Position numbers and translations under genes: made by a program. A DNA stretch of 7,568 nucleotides, from assembly GCA_014378085.1 (NCBI GenBank), contig JACMOJ010000022.1, positions 1 to 7,568 on the forward strand, in the 5' to 3' direction. This DNA comes from Burkholderiales bacterium (lineage in GTDB: Bacteria; Pseudomonadota; Gammaproteobacteria; Burkholderiales; Usitatibacteraceae). Each line of letters begins with the position of its first letter. Position 1 is the first letter of the stretch. A model generated the notes under the pieces. It searched no databases. It was given only the letters and a program-made list of their open reading frames with translations, and was not told where the DNA came from. Positions 5,134 to 7,568 of this stretch are shown in pieces.

Positions 5134-5923
5134 AACTCACCTCCGATAAAGATGCAGTCGCTACGTTCGATGATCGACACACCGGGCAGTCGATATCCCG
5201 TTTGACGCGGACGTCTCGCCAGCGCATGTCCTTCGCGGCGAATAAACGCAGACGGCCAACACTCGTCTCACCAATATTTGTCAGCAGACGCAGCGCCTCG
5301 CACGCCTGCATTGCGCCGATGACACCCACCAGCGGCGCAAACACCCCCATCACCCCACAGCGATCTTCTTCAGCGTCTTGCGCGCCGACTTCATCTGGGA
5401 ACACACACGCATAACAAGGCGAATCTGGCGAACGCAGATCAAATACAGAAAGCTGACCGTCATAGCGAATCGCTGCGCCGGAAACCAACAACTTTCGGTG
5501 TCTCACGCAGGCCGCGTTGATGGCGTGTCGGGTTAAAAAATTATCCGTGCAATCGAGTACCAAATCGACTTCTGCGACGAGTGAATCTAGCTGGGCTGCC
5601 GACAAGCGCTCTTCAATGGCCGTTACATCAACGGTTGAGTTAAGTTGAAGCAACGATAGCCGAGCCGATGCAGCTTTGCGCGTGCCGAGCGATGACTCTT
5701 TATGCAGTATCTGTCGCTGCAGGTTTGTCAGATCCACGGTGTCGCCATCAGCGATAACGATCTTTCCAATCCCAGCTGACGCAAGGTACGGTAGGGCCGC
5801 CGAACCTAGTCCGCCGGCACCGACCACGAGCACCACTGACTCACTGAGTTTGGTTTGCGCCTCAACGCCAAAACCGTCGAGAAGGATATGGCGGGAGTAA
5901 CGGAGTAGCTGCTGGTCATCCAT
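5126..5923 (-). CDS. moeB: MoeB/ThiF/HesA family sulfur-carrier adenylyltransferase
   Basis: An E1-like enzyme that adenylates the C-terminal glycine of a small ubiquitin-like sulfur carrier (MoaD for molybdopterin, or ThiS for thiazole) with ATP. Numbering from the ATG (265 residues), visible marks are RYSRHILL at 9-16, the nucleotide loop VGAGGLGSAA at 34-43, LTNLQRQILH at 66-75 with the ATP-contacting Arg, LDCTDNF at 123-129, VSGAAIRYDGQ at 147-157, zinc ligands C170/C173 and C246/C249, and C189 before the GVFAPLVGVIG block at the position of the conserved family cysteine. There is no C-terminal rhodanese domain. A TTG directly before the ATG would add one residue; I prefer the ATG. No Shine-Dalgarno is obvious, and the 26-nt gap after ctpA suggests coupling. 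MoeB and ThiF cannot be told apart here because no moaD or thiS lies nearby. Confidence 0.92.
   Translation of the reverse strand: MDDQQLLRYSRHILLDGFGVEAQTKLSESVVLVVGAGGLGSAALPYLASAGIGKIVIADGDTVDLTNLQRQILHKESSLGTRKAASARLSLLQLNSTVDVTAIEERLSAAQLDSLVAEVDLVLDCTDNFLTRHAINAACVRHRKLLVSGAAIRYDGQLSVFDLRSPDSPCYACVFPDEVGAQDAEEDRCGVMGVFAPLVGVIGAMQACEALRLLTNIGETSVGRLRLFAAKDMRWRDVRVKRDIDCPVCRSSNVATASLSEVSYA
5137..5144 (-). promoter_or_regulatory. Full-length Shine-Dalgarno of the DUF4124 gene inside moeB
   Basis: GGAGGTGA on the minus strand is complementary over 8 bases to the anti-Shine-Dalgarno end of 16S rRNA. It lies 3 nt before the ATG at 5133 (6 nt counted from GGAGG) and overlaps the last codons of moeB. 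It strongly supports the chosen start and suggests efficient, independent initiation for the distal gene. Confidence 0.85.
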
Positions 5924-5949
5924 CAAATTTGGCCCAGCCGGGCTCAGCC

Positions 5950-7533
5950 TTACCTTGCGGTTGCCGGCTTTGCTTCAGCGGCAACTGGCTTTGCTGCGGC
6001 CACCGCCGCGACGGGTTTGCCATTGGCACCGGTCGTCAGCGCCAGCCACTCGCGCGGATTTGCCGACACAACTTTGCCGTTGAAATGATTCAGTGCTTGC
6101 TGTAAGACGAAGTCGATCGGTAAACCGTCTGTACCCTTTGCCGGTTTGTACTCAACCGGTTTCTCGTCATCCTTCTTGGCCGCAACCGCGTCAGCTGTCT
6201 TCTTCTGATCCGGCAATGCGGTCTTGATTGCGTCGATTGCCTTTTGCTCTTCTTCGCTCGTTAAGTGCCGCTCAAGGTCGGCTTCGCGCATCATGAAACG
6301 CTGCGAGCCATCGTCGACGATCTTATCGGGGACGATCCCCTTCGCCTGAATTGAACGACCATTCGGCGTGAAGTAACGCGCCGTGGTGAGTTTGATCGCC
6401 GTGTTTTCCGTGATCGGCAGAATTGTCTGCACCGACCCCTTACCGAAGGTTTGAATTCCCATCACGAGCGCACGCTTGTGGTCCTGCAATGCGCCTGCGA
6501 CGATCTCGGAAGCTGACGCCGTGCCGTTGTTGACCAACACCACTAGCGGAACGGTTTTCACCGCCGGATTCAACTTGGCCAATACATCTTCCTTGCCACG
6601 GCGCTGATAGTCTTCTTTACGCGCGACTAAGTTCATCTTTGCATCAGGCATACGGCCTTCGGTATAAACCACGCGCGCATCCTTCGGCAGAAAAGCCGCT
6701 GAAACCGCAACCGCCGCTTCCAGCACGCCACCCGGATCGTTGCGCAGATCGAGGATCATACCGCGTACGTTACCGTCGTTTTGTTTATAGGCATCGTTAA
6801 TGGCGCGGACCAGTTTCTCGGCGGTGGTTTGCTCAAACTGCGTGACTCTTAAGTAGGCGAGTCCCGGCTCTATCTGGCGCGAGCGAACGCTCTGAATTTC
6901 AATCACAGCCCGCTTGACGTTGAATACCAACTCCTTTGCCTCGCCACGCCGCAGGATCGTCAACACTGCCTCGGTGCCGACCTCGCCGCGCATACGTTTG
7001 ACGGCTTCCGTTAAGCTGACGCCGCGTAAGTTGCTATCGTTCACCTTCAAGATGAAGTCACCAGACTTAATTCCGGCCTTGTAGGCGGGGGTGTCATCAA
7101 TCGGCGAAATTACTTTTACAAAACCATCTTCGCTACCAACCTCGATGCCAAGACCACCGAACTTTCCGGAAGTCGCCGTCTGCATGTCTTTGTATGCGTC
7201 AGCGTCGAGAAACGCAGAGTGCGGATCTAGCCCGGTCAACATCCCGTTGATTGCTTCTTTGATGAGTCGCTTGTCGTCGACTTCTTCGACATAACCGGCT
7301 TTCACGCGACCAAACACCTCCGACAACATCCGCACTTCCTCGATGGGCAGATTAGCTAGTGCCGGCTGGCGTTCAGCGACGGCAGAGAAGTGCAGCGAAA
7401 GCGAAACCCCGAGCACCGTGCCAAGGCCCACCAATCCGGCTGCCTTTAGCTTAGCGCCCGACTTGGCGATGGTGCGCGCCACGCCATTCGGCGGGAGCGG
7501 CTTAAGCGTAGAAACGCCTACAGCGGACCGCAT
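5950..7533 (-). CDS. ctpA: S41 family carboxyl-terminal processing protease
   Basis: A serine endopeptidase that cleaves near protein C-termini in the periplasm; relatives trim envelope proteins and cell-wall hydrolases. The 527 residues comprise a cytoplasmic N-terminal extension of about 28, one signal-anchor helix at about 31-50, a helical lead-in (about 62-115) with TGLDPHSAFLD, a PDZ domain at about 124-206, and the S41 core. The Ser/Lys pair is S340 in NNGTASASEIVAGALQD and K365 in TFGKGSVQ, with Q369 following, at the usual 25-residue spacing. After about residue 415 comes a charged region, and the protein ends in an Ala/Lys/Pro-rich tail with repeated KPVAA. The ATG at 7533 has no Shine-Dalgarno, and the frame stays open to the window edge, so the true start could be elsewhere; relatives often start closer to the membrane helix. 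It is first in a unit with moeB. Family assignment is certain, exact substrate unknown. Confidence 0.95.
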   Translation of the reverse strand: MRSAVGVSTLKPLPPNGVARTIAKSGAKLKAAGLVGLGTVLGVSLSLHFSAVAERQPALANLPIEEVRMLSEVFGRVKAGYVEEVDDKRLIKEAINGMLTGLDPHSAFLDADAYKDMQTATSGKFGGLGIEVGSEDGFVKVISPIDDTPAYKAGIKSGDFILKVNDSNLRGVSLTEAVKRMRGEVGTEAVLTILRRGEAKELVFNVKRAVIEIQSVRSRQIEPGLAYLRVTQFEQTTAEKLVRAINDAYKQNDGNVRGMILDLRNDPGGVLEAAVAVSAAFLPKDARVVYTEGRMPDAKMNLVARKEDYQRRGKEDVLAKLNPAVKTVPLVVLVNNGTASASEIVAGALQDHKRALVMGIQTFGKGSVQTILPITENTAIKLTTARYFTPNGRSIQAKGIVPDKIVDDGSQRFMMREADLERHLTSEEEQKAIDAIKTALPDQKKTADAVAAKKDDEKPVEYKPAKGTDGLPIDFVLQQALNHFNGKVVSANPREWLALTTGANGKPVAAVAAAKPVAAEAKPATAR

Positions 7534-7544
7534 GTCATTGAGCG

Positions 7545-7568
7545 TTTGGTTTGGGTTTGAGTTTGGGT
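7545..7568. repeat. Degenerate TTTGGG hexamer repeat at window edge
   Basis: The plus strand reads TTTGG, TTTGGG, TTTGAG, TTTGGG, T from 7545 to the end, a period-six repeat cut off by the window edge. On the minus strand it is CCCAAA-like. One frame reads PKLKPKPNAQ and stops with TGA at 7537-7535, just 1 nt before the ctpA ATG, so it may be the tail of an upstream gene. It could equally be an untranslated leader. Confidence 0.6.

Overview
The window reads as an ordinary chromosomal segment of a Gram-negative proteobacterium, most likely a betaproteobacterium. This is inferred from the gene order (tsaD divergent from rpsU-yqeY-dnaG, and an S41 peptidase followed by a MoeB/ThiF enzyme), the Proteobacteria-type DUF4124 exported protein and the family signatures. 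I cannot name the genus. No rRNA, tRNA, insertion sequence, phage gene or CRISPR array is visible, and no stretch over 300 bases lacks a gene.

Region 1 (1-3567, all minus strand) is a macromolecular-synthesis operon. Read in the direction of transcription it holds a divergent promoter near 3520-3549, a leader of about 127 nt, rpsU (bS21), a near-perfect intrinsic terminator at 3111-3141, and four tandem 12-bp repeats that encode a possible leader peptide. After these come yqeY, an unusual membrane-anchored coiled-coil protein with a J-like domain lacking HPD, and dnaG, which runs off the left edge. It resembles the classical rpsU-dnaG-rpoD operon with two genes added between rpsU and dnaG. 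rpoD may lie just outside the window.

Region 2 (3568-4605, plus strand) is tsaD, the tRNA t6A transferase subunit. It is transcribed away from rpsU, apparently from a -10 box shared in opposite orientation with the rpsU promoter.

Region 3 (4612-7568, minus strand) is a tight three-gene unit: ctpA (periplasmic S41 processing protease), moeB (sulfur-carrier adenylyltransferase) and a small exported DUF4124 coiled-coil protein. The last two overlap by 8 nt, and an 8-nt Shine-Dalgarno for the last gene sits inside moeB. This unit converges on tsaD with only 6 nt between the stop codons. The right edge, just upstream of ctpA, holds a short TTTGGG-type hexamer repeat that may be the end of another gene.

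Most of the window is core metabolism and should not be presented as a new system. The points that deserve a second look are the J-like membrane protein inside the dnaG operon, the in-frame 12-bp repeat leader ahead of yqeY, the symmetric tsaD/rpsU promoter, and an A7 slippery heptamer in the dnaG linker.
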